Source: Peribacillus acanthi (GTDB lineage Bacteria; Bacillota; Bacilli; Bacillales; DSM-1321). Taken from it: 64,000 bases of DNA. Made by a program: the position numbers and the translations under genes. Positions 9,318 through 17,078 of this stretch are shown here, piece by piece. The first letter of the stretch is position 1; every line of letters begins with the position of its first letter. The notes beneath the pieces are model-generated. The model did not search any database and was not told where the DNA came from. It worked only from the letters and a program-made list of their open reading frames with translations. The stretch lies in assembly GCF_003073175.1 (NCBI RefSeq), contig NZ_QBBX01000001.1:201836-265835 (forward strand), in the 5' to 3' direction.

Positions 9318-9392
9318 TTGCTAGAGAAAATCGTCATTCCCATTGTAGTCGCAGTCGCAACGGAAATAGTCAGAGAAGTAACCAAAAAGTAA
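9318..9392 (+). CDS. Possible hydrophobic micropeptide (24 residues)
   Basis: Starting at TTG 9318, six bases after a perfect AAGGAGGTG, the frame reads LEKIVIPIVVAVATEIVREV and ends with TKK and TAA. It is one hydrophobic helix with a charged C-terminal tail, the general shape of type I toxin peptides and small membrane regulators. The strong ribosome site has no other good reading frame to serve; the overlapping longer frame from 9299 has odd composition. An antisense RNA could come from the repeats upstream, but I cannot show one. Confidence 0.4.
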   Translation: MLEKIVIPIVVAVATEIVREVTKK

Positions 9393-9555
9393 TGATGAAT
9401 GAAAGGATGAAAAGTTTGAAGATGTACCCTTGCCTTTGTAACCAACCTTGCCAAAGTTGTACGATAAAAAAGATAATAAGAATCATTAAAAGCTAAGAGT
9501 CATGGATGCGGTAATAAAGCATGCATGGCTCTTTTTGTATGTTAGGAGGTTCTCC

Positions 9556-10434
9556 ATGAATGAACTTGCGAAGGATTTCAAGCAGTGGCTCATGGAAGAA
9601 GGAAGAGCACCAAAAACGATAGAGTCCTATGTGGGAGATGTCCAGGGATTCCAAAACTACCTAGCAGAGAAGGCGGCTGATGAAAAACGGCCTCTTTCTC
9701 GCTTTTCCTTTGTTCGATATAAGCAATACTTGTTGGATCGACAGTTTGCGATTGCCACCATTAATAAGAAAATTAATAGCTTGAAAGTATATAACGATTT
9801 CCTTCAGAAAAAAGGAGAAGTAAAAGAAACCTACATTTCTCTTAAGAAAGACAAAGTACAGGTTGCCGCAGGCAGTGAACATATCGTCACCTCATTGTCT
9901 GAAGAGGAAGTAGAAAATCTTCTGTTCTATCTTGAAGATCACACAAAAGTCAGTCAACGAAATAAGTTGATTTTTTACTTACTTTTATACACTGGCATTC
10001 GTGTGTCAGAGTTAGTCAACATCAAACAAGGTGACATAGATGCTTTAACCGCTACATTAACTGTTCGTGGAAAGGGTGGAAAAGTACGAGAGATAAGTTT
10101 ACGACAAGATGTTCTTCAACTTATTAAGCAGTACCAAAAAGAAGAAAGGGCTAAATCGAGATTTAGGGAAAGTGAATACCTATTGATCAGTCAACGATCC
10201 GTAAAAATGCATCGAGACGCAGTGCGAGATTGGTTAGCGAACATTTCAGATGAGGTAGGAATGAAGCTTCATCCTCATCTCTTTCGCCATACCTTTGCTA
10301 CGAGACTTCTAAGAAAAGGAGTTGATTTAACAACCGTAAGTAAACTAACAGGTCACTCATCAGTCAACATGACTGCTAAATTCTACATTCAAACGACACG
10401 ACAAGAGAAACAGGATGCAGTTGATAAATTATAA
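9556..10434 (+). CDS. Tyrosine recombinase/integrase 1
   Basis: 292 residues from ATG 9556 (AGGAGGT at 9544-9550); an upstream in-frame ATG at 9502 lacks such a site. The N-terminal SAM-like core-binding domain covers about 1-95 (LAKDFKQWLMEEGRAPKTIESY). The catalytic domain shows Arg in YTGIRVSELVNI, Lys in RGKGGKVREISL, H-x-x-R in HPHLFRHTFATRLL, His in LTGHSS and the nucleophilic Tyr in TAKFYIQ. Complete and probably active. It belongs to the phage/XerC-like class and likely moves or resolves the 8-16.6 kb block together with recombinase 2. No att site was identified. Confidence 0.9.
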   Translation: MNELAKDFKQWLMEEGRAPKTIESYVGDVQGFQNYLAEKAADEKRPLSRFSFVRYKQYLLDRQFAIATINKKINSLKVYNDFLQKKGEVKETYISLKKDKVQVAAGSEHIVTSLSEEEVENLLFYLEDHTKVSQRNKLIFYLLLYTGIRVSELVNIKQGDIDALTATLTVRGKGGKVREISLRQDVLQLIKQYQKEERAKSRFRESEYLLISQRSVKMHRDAVRDWLANISDEVGMKLHPHLFRHTFATRLLRKGVDLTTVSKLTGHSSVNMTAKFYIQTTRQEKQDAVDKL

Positions 10435-10437
10435 TGA

Positions 10438-10483
10438 ACGGTTACTGCTTGTTTACAACTATTCATGTAAACAGGCAGTAATC
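10438..10483. repeat. Inverted repeat after recombinase 1
   Basis: GGTTACTGCTTGTTTAC and GTAAACAGGCAGTAATC pair into a long, slightly imperfect stem just after the recombinase stop. No T run follows, so it is a poor terminator. A recombination site or bidirectional stop is possible. Confidence 0.5.
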
Positions 10484-10554
10484 GCTTCAGCCATTACAAT
10501 GTTAGCATTCCATTTTTTTGTCTTTTCTTTTCATAGGGGTATAAAAACAATAAA

Positions 10555-10615
10555 ATAATGCGTCTAAGTAGATGTAAAAATATACCGCTACGTCTACGTT
10601 GACTACTATAGAAGA
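10555..10615 (+). promoter_or_regulatory. Possible operator/centromere repeats upstream of the RHH-like gene
   Basis: GCGTCTAAGTAGATG and CTACGTCTACGTTGACTACTATAG carry related CGTCTA/GTAGA units in direct and inverted order immediately before the ribosome site. Repeats upstream of a ribbon-helix-helix-like protein often bind that protein, as in autoregulated partition or addiction operons. Inferred from position only. Confidence 0.35.
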
Positions 10616-10627
10616 GGAGACAAAAAC

Positions 10628-11053
10628 ATGGACTACTATGGAACGAGAAGAAAACGAAACATTGATCTTAGTCGTTATCGTCAAGAAAATACTTCACCTT
10701 CAATTGAATGGGAGAAGGAGGAAGAACTAGAAGAAGGGTACGAATACGAAGAAACTGATGAAGGTGATGGGGAAGATTTTACAACCTATGAGGAATCGAA
10801 TAATAGCTGGGAATCTGATTCAGACCATCCAGAGCAACTATTCCTGAATGGAAAACTATTCAAAATAAAACAACAACCTAAGAAACAATCATTCAATGAT
10901 ACTCATGTAAGAATAACAACATATCTTGAACAAAACGTTCATCAAATCCTCCGAATGTTGCAGAAGCAAGGACAAATCGAGTCTATTACTAAATTCGTGA
11001 ATGAAAGTATCAAATCATATTTGATGGAACAATATCAAGAGAAGAATAATTAA
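10628..11053 (+). CDS. Acidic protein with C-terminal ribbon-helix-helix-like segment
   Basis: 141 residues. The first 75 are disordered and acidic (KEEELEEGYEYEETDEGDGE). The last 55 (THVRITTYLEQNVHQILRML and the helix FVNESIKSYLMEQYQEK) have the strand-helix-helix layout of CopG/Arc-type DNA-binding proteins, in particular the TxFVNxSI turn. GAGGAG precedes the ATG. A plasmid copy-number or partition regulator is plausible given the repeats upstream and the helicase and recombinases nearby, but this is an inference. Confidence 0.65.
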   Translation: MDYYGTRRKRNIDLSRYRQENTSPSIEWEKEEELEEGYEYEETDEGDGEDFTTYEESNNSWESDSDHPEQLFLNGKLFKIKQQPKKQSFNDTHVRITTYLEQNVHQILRMLQKQGQIESITKFVNESIKSYLMEQYQEKNN

Positions 11054-11098
11054 TAATCATTGATATAAATAAATATTAGTAAATGATTATATAAAATA

Positions 11099-11127
11099 GA
11101 CCTATCTTTCCATGAGAGAGATAGGTC
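11099..11127. repeat. Inverted repeat downstream of the RHH-like gene
   Basis: GACCTATCT and AGATAGGTC pair around TTCCATGAGAG. On the plus strand it is followed by A residues before a short T run, so terminator function is weak. Confidence 0.4.
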
Positions 11128-11273
11128 GAAAAAAATATTTTCAAGCTAATTTTCTACATACAAGAGACATATAAAAATGCTACTAGGGAGCAAGGGCTCC
11201 CGATTAGCAAAAGGTGTTAGGGATTAAGAGGAAATAGGCGTAGTAATAGACGTAAGTAAGTAAAAAGTTTGTG

Positions 11274-11530
11274 TTGACATATGTTTGGAGGATAATTTAA
11301 GATAACCCTATAACTAAATCAAATACAGTCAGTAATTATTGATTGTTGCAAATAAGGAAGCCTCTGGTAGACAATTGTCCCAACCATGCTAACTCTAGTC
11401 ACTATTCAGGCATTAACTTCGTGCGAAGCCTGCTACAGACGCCTTAGCAACAAAGATTTCAATCAATAGGAACGGGTAAGGTAACCCATTTCTATGAAGT
11501 CTTTGTTATGCTTTGGCGTCTTTTTGTTGT
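11274..11530 (+). ncRNA. Candidate structured small RNA with its own promoter and terminator
   Basis: TTGACA (11274-11279), 18 bases, TAAGAT (11298-11303) is a fair promoter. Downstream a hairpin CAGGC..CTTCGTGCGAAGCCTG (about 11407-11432) and then a very long stem follow: AGACGCC (11437-11443) with GGCGTCT (11515-11521), inside it AGCA/TGCT, CAAAGA/TCTTTG, ATAG/CTAT and GGGT/ACCC, ending in TTTTTG. There is no good ORF inside. It ends about 55 bases before the next gene, so it may be a leader attenuator or a free RNA. It fits no family I know. Confidence 0.5.
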
Positions 11531-11584
11531 CTCAAAAAAGGTGCTAAAGCACGGTTTAGTTACAATTTGAGAGGAGAGATTAGG

Positions 11585-12007
11585 ATGAATGCAGTTTATC
11601 GAAAGCAAGGATCAATGGAGGAAAATAACAAAAAGGATTTTATTCATGTAGGAACGTCTGTAATCGTAAGAAATGAAACATTAGGTGGCAATTTATTAAC
11701 ATTTTATAACGTAAGTAATAGGTTGGCGAAAGAAGCGAAATCCTCTTTAAGAGAAATTTACCTAAAAGATGGAAATATAGTCATAGAGTTCGAACTAGGT
11801 GATGATAGGCCATATATAGATGGTTTAAATGAAATGAATAAACGGTGGGAGATAGTCAATGATGCCTGCAAAGTAATTCTTTCTCCATTAGGATGCACTA
11901 ATTGGTACATTGAATTAGAAATATATGAGGAAATACGAGGTGAAGATATTGAATGCGATGACCATTGTAATTGTACCTACTCAAATATAGATTGGGCAAT
12001 AGATTAG
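11585..12007 (+). CDS. Hypothetical protein of the plasmid-like block
   Basis: 140 residues from ATG 11585, preceded by GAGGAGAG; an upstream in-frame start at 11513 lies inside the terminator hairpin and is unlikely. Mixed alpha/beta composition, acidic, with a late Cys/His cluster (ECDDHCNCTYSNIDWAID) that could bind a metal. Not recognised. It sits between the structured RNA and the DUF927 operon. Confidence 0.6.
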   Translation: MNAVYRKQGSMEENNKKDFIHVGTSVIVRNETLGGNLLTFYNVSNRLAKEAKSSLREIYLKDGNIVIEFELGDDRPYIDGLNEMNKRWEIVNDACKVILSPLGCTNWYIELEIYEEIRGEDIECDDHCNCTYSNIDWAID

Positions 12008-12081
12008 GATAGTAATGATGTATTAATAACTTACCAGATTTATAAATAAAGATATTTGTATCATCTGTATACCTTAAAAAT

Positions 12082-12106
12082 GAGAAAGTCTGTTAGAGAC
12101 TTTCTC
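12082..12106. repeat. GAGAAAGTCT hairpin, copy 1
   Basis: GAGAAAGTCT and AGACTTTCTC form a near-perfect stem with a short loop. A second copy is at 12780-12808, so the two flank the 179-residue gene. No T run follows either, so they may be protein or RNA-processing sites rather than terminators. Confidence 0.5.
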
Positions 12107-12181
12107 GCACTTCATTAAAAAACAACGGATTGTCGAATAGAATAAATCCGTATATTTTATACCCATAAGGAGACTCAAAAC

Positions 12182-12721
12182 ATGAAAAGCTTTAATGATT
12201 CAGAAAATGAAATCGGTTTGGATGAAGAGTTCGATTTGAAAGTCGATCTTGATGATTCGAAGGAATCAAAAGAAGATGAACTTTTAAAACAAGTTAAAGA
12301 GGATGAGGAAGAGACTGAGTTGGATTTGTCAGCATTCATCCCATCTGTGTCTAGCCAATCGAATAGAGTAATCGGTGAAGCTGGAATCATGTCCGTAATT
12401 TATTCGAAAAATGGTATGAGAGTAGTTCCTAGCAAGGATCTAATGGAACAACTCGGAAATCCCAAAACTGTTCAAGTAGGTTTATCAGATTACCACATTG
12501 CTATGGCTGAATATTTAGGGGATGATTTTACTTCCTATCCATGTTGGAGTAAAAGTGGTGCCAAGAGTGTTATTTATAGGAGTGAGTTAGTGAGGCAAAT
12601 CAAGGACCATTTTGAGTTGGATTTTCAAGATCGAACTTCCATTACTTTCGCTAAAGCAATCTATAAGACTAACAATGGTAAACCTATTGCACTAATTGAA
12701 GTGATTGATGCTCAATCATAG
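12182..12721 (+). CDS. Hypothetical protein with acidic N-terminus
   Basis: 179 residues after AAGGAGAC. Residues 1-60 are acidic and low-complexity (DEEFDLKVDLDDSKESKEDE); 60-179 look folded (SVIYSKNGMRVVPSKDLMEQ, YHIAMAEYLGDDF, TSITFAKAIYKTNNGKPIAL). Its acidic-tail plus folded-domain layout recalls the RHH-like gene at 10.6 kb. It precedes the DUF927 helicase gene by 127 bases and may act with it in replication. Function unknown. Confidence 0.6.
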   Translation: MKSFNDSENEIGLDEEFDLKVDLDDSKESKEDELLKQVKEDEEETELDLSAFIPSVSSQSNRVIGEAGIMSVIYSKNGMRVVPSKDLMEQLGNPKTVQVGLSDYHIAMAEYLGDDFTSYPCWSKSGAKSVIYRSELVRQIKDHFELDFQDRTSITFAKAIYKTNNGKPIALIEVIDAQS

Positions 12722-12779
12722 ATTTATTCATTTACTAGACTAGAAGATGAAGAGATTTCTAGTCTTGATTATTAATAAT

Positions 12780-12808
12780 ACGAGAAAGTCTAAAGTAGAC
12801 TTTCTCGT
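12780..12808. repeat. GAGAAAGTCT hairpin, copy 2
   Basis: CGAGAAAGTCT and AGACTTTCTCG form a perfect stem around AAAGT, nearly the same sequence as copy 1 about 700 bases upstream. It lies between two genes in the same orientation. Confidence 0.5.
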
Positions 12809-12848
12809 GATACCATCAAAAAAATAAATTGAAAGGGATGGGTATTGT

Positions 12849-14660
12849 ATGACACAAAGCTCAAACGGGGTTGTACCAAAGAAAAGGAAACATACCCAAG
12901 CACCAGCAAAACAGATCGAGTACTTCGGCTCCAATAAGTTCTTTAAATTGACTCCTAATAAGTTGTATATCAAGGCTGAAGGAGAAGGTACACCTTCGTA
13001 TGATCCAGTCAGTAAGTATGTGAAAATCACCAAAATTGAACAAGCTGAGGAATCCCATGATGTTACTCTTACCCTTGAATTCTTATACCTCAATCAATAT
13101 AAAACCATTGAAATTACTAGGGACCAATTACAACCAAATGAATTACAAAAACTGACTATAAAAGGCATTGATGTATTCTATCATAACGTAAAAGGTATCG
13201 TACAATTTTTAAGATGCCAAGAAGAACAGGCTCCATATGAATCTGTACACACCCATTTAGGATGGGAAGAGCATAAAGGCGGATTGTATTTCAAGCACCA
13301 TGAAATCATTGGACAGCCTACTAGAATATCGACATATAAAGGTAAATTCAATATAGAACCTAAAGGCACTCTTCAAGGATGGAAGGATGTCATTGAAGAG
13401 GAAGTCGTTGGGAACAGTCATCTAGAGATTGCCCTTACATTTGGATTCTCTGCAGTAATTGTGGGGATGTTATCGACCATCAAAGATATTGATAGTCTTA
13501 TAGTCCATATATGTGGTAAGAGTTCGAAAGGAAAAACCACAGCCGCTCAAACAGGTGTTTCACCGTTTGGACGCCCAAGTAAAAATGATAAGGGTCTTAT
13601 CAAAAGCTGGAATGCTACTGGAAATGCGATTGTGACCTACGTTCGAAATAATCATGGTGTACCAATAGTTTTGGATGAAGCCTCCATGAGTAATTTGAAA
13701 GACTTTACGGCACTCATCTACACATTTGCAGAAAACCGTGAAAAGGATCGAATGACGAAAGATGGCGGACTTAGAAATCAAGGCGATTGGTCTACGACCA
13801 TCATCTCGACTGCCGAACATTCATTGTTCCAAAAAACCAACTCAAACGAGGGATTACGTGTTCGAGCCTTTGAATTCCCCAATACGACCTGGACTACTTC
13901 TGCGGAAAACTCCAATGCCATCAAAGAAGGATTGATGGAGAATTACGGTCATGCGGGAATAGAATTCATCCAATACGTACAGCAACTTGGTGTAGAAGAA
14001 GTAGATAAAAGATGTAAGAAATGGATGAAAACTTGTGAGGAAACGTTAAAGGATTCTCCCTTTATCTCTAGAATTTCCGAAAAATTCGGAATTATCCTAG
14101 CGACAGCCGAGCTGGTGAATGAAGCTTTGAATCTGCCATTGGATATTGCAAAGATGTTGGAAGTCCTTTATGAAGTCGAACTTGAGAGTGCTAATGAACG
14201 AGACCAAGGGGAGAAAGCATACGATTATATTCTAGAAAAAATCGTCCAAAACCATGATCTTTTTCGTTCCGATGATCGAGAGTTCAAGGGTCGTGAATGT
14301 TGGGGGAAAATCACATATGGTGATGTATACCATGAAGTAGCGATCCTTAGACATAAAATGAAACAGTTTCTGACAGAAAACGGAGTCACCGATCCTAAAG
14401 TCGTCTTTCAAAACTGGAAAGAAAAGGGCTACTTAAAGGCGGAAACAGGAAAACATTCGAATCGAAGAATCGTAATGAAATCAGGTGAAGAAGAATTAAG
14501 AAAACAAAGTGGTCTTAAAACAAGAGCAGGCTCTAAAGGTGAGGATGTAGTGTATGTACTTCATATTCCTAGCAAGCAATTAACTGACCTGGGTGTACGA
14601 AAAATTGCAACAATAGATGAAATCAAAAACATGGCACGACCAAAAAAGTCAAAGAAGTAA
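12849..14660 (+). CDS. DUF927-domain P-loop ATPase (putative helicase)
   Basis: 603 residues. Residues about 1-190 are an N-terminal region of unknown fold. The DUF927 ATPase core follows: Walker A HICGKSSKGKTTAAQ (about 225), then GLIKSWNATGNAIVTYVRNN, Walker B GVPIVLDEAS (about 275), the arginine-rich AENREKDRMTKDGGL and GLRVRAFEFP. The C-terminal 110 residues look like a winged-helix DNA-binding segment. DUF927 proteins are helicase-like ATPases of plasmids, ICEs and phages, usually near a primase or replication gene. Complete length. It supports the view that this block is or was a replicating mobile element. Confidence 0.85.
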   Translation: MTQSSNGVVPKKRKHTQAPAKQIEYFGSNKFFKLTPNKLYIKAEGEGTPSYDPVSKYVKITKIEQAEESHDVTLTLEFLYLNQYKTIEITRDQLQPNELQKLTIKGIDVFYHNVKGIVQFLRCQEEQAPYESVHTHLGWEEHKGGLYFKHHEIIGQPTRISTYKGKFNIEPKGTLQGWKDVIEEEVVGNSHLEIALTFGFSAVIVGMLSTIKDIDSLIVHICGKSSKGKTTAAQTGVSPFGRPSKNDKGLIKSWNATGNAIVTYVRNNHGVPIVLDEASMSNLKDFTALIYTFAENREKDRMTKDGGLRNQGDWSTTIISTAEHSLFQKTNSNEGLRVRAFEFPNTTWTTSAENSNAIKEGLMENYGHAGIEFIQYVQQLGVEEVDKRCKKWMKTCEETLKDSPFISRISEKFGIILATAELVNEALNLPLDIAKMLEVLYEVELESANERDQGEKAYDYILEKIVQNHDLFRSDDREFKGRECWGKITYGDVYHEVAILRHKMKQFLTENGVTDPKVVFQNWKEKGYLKAETGKHSNRRIVMKSGEEELRKQSGLKTRAGSKGEDVVYVLHIPSKQLTDLGVRKIATIDEIKNMARPKKSKK

Positions 14661-14756
14661 GTAAAAAAGTGAATAAATAACCTATGAAGTTAATTTTCGA
14701 GAGATTGAGAGAAGGTAGGATCTTCTTCATCTCTTGCATTTGAAAGGGGAAAGAAA

Positions 14757-15665
14757 ATGAATTACTTTGCTAACCAAACACCTGTTGAGATTCTAGGTAG
14801 CCGACCATTCGGTTCATATACCAAAGATTTTCTTGAGGGGCTATCACTAAGGAATGCGAGTGGTGAAACCATTAGCGGCTATGGACTAGACTTAGAGATG
14901 TTCAATCGTTTCCTAGAAGAAAGATATAACGGAATTGTCATGCTGGAGGATGTGAAGACGCATGATATTGAAGACTACCTCATGATGCTTAAAACGGTCA
15001 AAAACTATCAACCAGGTAGTGTGAATCGTCATTTGTGTACCATTCGATCCTTTTATAATTTTGCGGTCAAAAAAGGATGGACTCAGTTCCATGCAGCAGC
15101 ACCCATTGACCAACTCAAGGTACCGAGAAAAGAACGTACTTTTATAGACGAACAAGAATACCATGAGCTCGTCCATGCCATTGAACACCCTATCATCAAA
15201 ACGATTATCCAATTCCTGTTCTATACAGGACTTCGTATTACGGAATGCTTAACCCTTACTCTGGAAGATGTGGACCTGGAAACAAAAATCATCCATGTGA
15301 AAAATGGTAAAGGGAAGAAGGAAAGGAAAGTTCCTATTAGTGAAAAGCTAGTGCCACTCCTTAACACCTATCTAGAAGATGTGCGTCCATATGTCGACAG
15401 CAACCGTTTTTTCGCTCTTGCGAAAACGGGTAAAGTTTCAGATGTGTATGTCAATCGTACCCTTCATGAGACGACTCAAAAGCTTGGATGGAAAAAGGTC
15501 ATTACCTGTCACGTTCTACGCCATAGCTTTGCATCAAATCTGGTGAAAAAGAACATCCATGTCGTACACATCCAAAATCTATTAGGCCATGCAGATTTGA
15601 AAACGACTTCTGTTTATGTCCATGCCAATCAGGATCAATTAGCCGAAGCAGTAGCAGCATTGTAA
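14757..15665 (+). CDS. Tyrosine recombinase/integrase 2 (XerC/D-like)
   Basis: 302 residues after GAAAGGGGAA. The N-terminal SAM-like domain is at about 20-110 (NASGETISGYGLDLEMFNRF). Catalytic residues are all present: Arg in YTGLRITECLTL, Lys in NGKGKKERKVPI, H-x-x-R in CHVLRHSFASNLV, His in LLGHAD and Tyr in TTSVYVHAN. It is clearly different from recombinase 1. Two different tyrosine recombinases in one block recall mobile elements that need a pair, such as Tn554-like units; which ends they act on is not visible. Confidence 0.9.
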   Translation: MNYFANQTPVEILGSRPFGSYTKDFLEGLSLRNASGETISGYGLDLEMFNRFLEERYNGIVMLEDVKTHDIEDYLMMLKTVKNYQPGSVNRHLCTIRSFYNFAVKKGWTQFHAAAPIDQLKVPRKERTFIDEQEYHELVHAIEHPIIKTIIQFLFYTGLRITECLTLTLEDVDLETKIIHVKNGKGKKERKVPISEKLVPLLNTYLEDVRPYVDSNRFFALAKTGKVSDVYVNRTLHETTQKLGWKKVITCHVLRHSFASNLVKKNIHVVHIQNLLGHADLKTTSVYVHANQDQLAEAVAAL

Positions 15666-15667
15666 AA

Positions 15668-15693
15668 GGGGAGCGTTAAGCTTCCCTATTTTT
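15668..15693 (+). terminator. Terminator after recombinase 2
   Basis: GGGGAGC and GCTTCCC pair around GTTAA, followed by TATTTTTAT. It lies in the 33-base gap before the next gene, so that gene may depend on read-through or its own promoter. Confidence 0.65.
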
Positions 15694-15698
15694 ATCAT

Positions 15699-16520
15699 AT
15701 GAAAGTGAGGATAAGGGAAATGAAACAAGAAGATGCTCCAGTTTATGATAGAAGAGTCAATGAAATTTTGAAAGGATTAGATGAGAAAATACCAAGAGAT
15801 GAATTGGCCAAAAGGTTTGGTCATAAAAACTATAAGACCTTAGACATCTACATGAGGCGTAGGAATTTCACTTGGGACCAAGCCTTACAAAACTATGTTC
15901 CCAAGCAAGAAAACGATAGAATGGGAAATAATGAACGATCCATGCCCACTCATAAAGCTGGAATGGTCATAGAGTTACTGAAACAGCTAGACTTTAACAT
16001 TGAAGAGATTTGCCAAAAAGTAGGATTCAGAGACCACAGGGAGTTAGCGGAATATATGACTGCTAAAAGCTACGTTTGGTCGCCTGAAGAGCGTAATTAT
16101 GTATATAAATTGGACCTAGAAAGAGAAGTCCAGAATGATAAGGTACAAGAGATGGAGGAAATTAATCCAAAAAGTGTACCAGAGGATAGTCTAAGGTTGC
16201 TTAGCAATGCCGTTTCAGACGACATCCTAGCAAGACTCGAGAGGTTCTTACCATTATTTGAGATGTTGGATATGCATAAAGAGAGATTGCTAGAAGTCAT
16301 TACACCAGATAGTTCCTCCGATACCTTACCAAGATACATCGTTCCAGGGAGAACTAGTGGAAAAACCATACAAATGGCTGAACCTTTGCAGGACATGGCC
16401 GTCAAGTTCTGTAATGAAAGGAATATCAAACAACGAGAATTGTTTGAAATAGCCCTCATCGAATTTTTCAAGCGTAATGGATATGAGTATGAAGTCACTA
16501 AACTAATGCGATCCCATTGA
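15699..16520 (+). CDS. Putative DNA-binding accessory protein of the mobile block
   Basis: 273 residues from ATG 15699; the in-frame ATG at 15720 has a better-placed GAGG and may be the true start. Two repeated helix-turn-helix-like units are visible, ELAKRFGHKNYKTLDIYM with RNFTWDQALQNYVP, and EICQKVGFRDHRELAEYM with KSYVWSPEERNYVY. The C-terminus (MAVKFCNERNIKQRELFEIA) looks like another small DNA-binding or dimerisation unit. It follows recombinase 2 and probably helps it or controls the element. No named family recognised. Confidence 0.65.
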   Translation: MKVRIREMKQEDAPVYDRRVNEILKGLDEKIPRDELAKRFGHKNYKTLDIYMRRRNFTWDQALQNYVPKQENDRMGNNERSMPTHKAGMVIELLKQLDFNIEEICQKVGFRDHRELAEYMTAKSYVWSPEERNYVYKLDLEREVQNDKVQEMEEINPKSVPEDSLRLLSNAVSDDILARLERFLPLFEMLDMHKERLLEVITPDSSSDTLPRYIVPGRTSGKTIQMAEPLQDMAVKFCNERNIKQRELFEIALIEFFKRNGYEYEVTKLMRSH

Positions 16521-16555
16521 ACAGCTGGTGCTATTTTGCTCAGCTGTTCTTTTTT
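16519..16555 (+). terminator. Terminator ending the mobile block
   Basis: GAACAGCTG and CAGCTGTTC pair around a 13-base loop, followed by seven T. Bases 16556-16770 beyond it hold no gene I can support: a short CCCCGCATGGGG palindrome and an AAGGAGGATG motif that opens only a two-codon frame. Confidence 0.85.
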
Positions 16556-16770
16556 TGCCCCTAATTCCCACCAACCATTCCCCCGCATGGGGGAAAAACA
16601 AACCCAGTAATACCAAGGAAAACCGGACCTTCCCCCAGTTCCCCTAGCAAAAAAATCTCTTACATAAAAGAGATGGACTCAATCCATTTTGTGAGAAGGA
16701 GGATGGAATAAGCAGTAAGGGTATTATGCTTCCTAGTACCCTGATTTGGATTGTTCCTGTATTGATTTTA

Positions 16771-17059
16771 CTATTTATATCCTAAGGCAATCATCGTTTC
16801 ATTAAAGTACGCTATAACACTATAGGACGATGCGGTACATGGGATGATAAAAGTCCACAAAAAGAGTATCCAATGCTTTACCAAATAAGGCTCCAGAACC
16901 ACACTTAGTACTCTCGAACCCTAGTATTTCTTGAACGATAGAAAATGTTCCACCACAAATTATTACATCAGGTTTGATGATTTCAATTTCTTTCATCCAA
17001 AGTTCGTTGTTAGTGATAGCGTGGGCTCTAATTTCATCATAATTGCTTCCCTCGTTCAA
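16771..17059 (-). pseudogene. UDG-superfamily-like gene, 5'-deleted and frameshifted
   Basis: The remaining 79-residue frame (SNYDEIRAHAITNNELWMKE, KPDVIICGGTFSIVQEIL, FVDFYHPMYRI) is highly similar to the last 100 residues of the intact gene at 31.7-32.4 kb. The first 120 residues are gone. Near the end a frameshift puts the matching AYFNETMIALGYK in another frame, ending at the TAG at 16771. It lies just after the GIY-YIG/UDG gene, in the same order as the intact pair, so it is the eroded partner of that pair. Confidence 0.8.
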
Positions 17060-17078
17060 TATAGTATCGTTTTTATTG

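Noticed and set aside
9299..9496. 65-residue ORF MEGGEQIARENRHSH and on
   Set aside because: Odd composition; the ribosome site serves the TTG frame at 9318 better.
16703..16783. Hydrophobic micropeptide reading LPSTLIWIVPVLILLFIS after AAGGAGG
   Set aside because: Its ATG is too far from the ribosome site and the end overlaps the antisense of a pseudogene.
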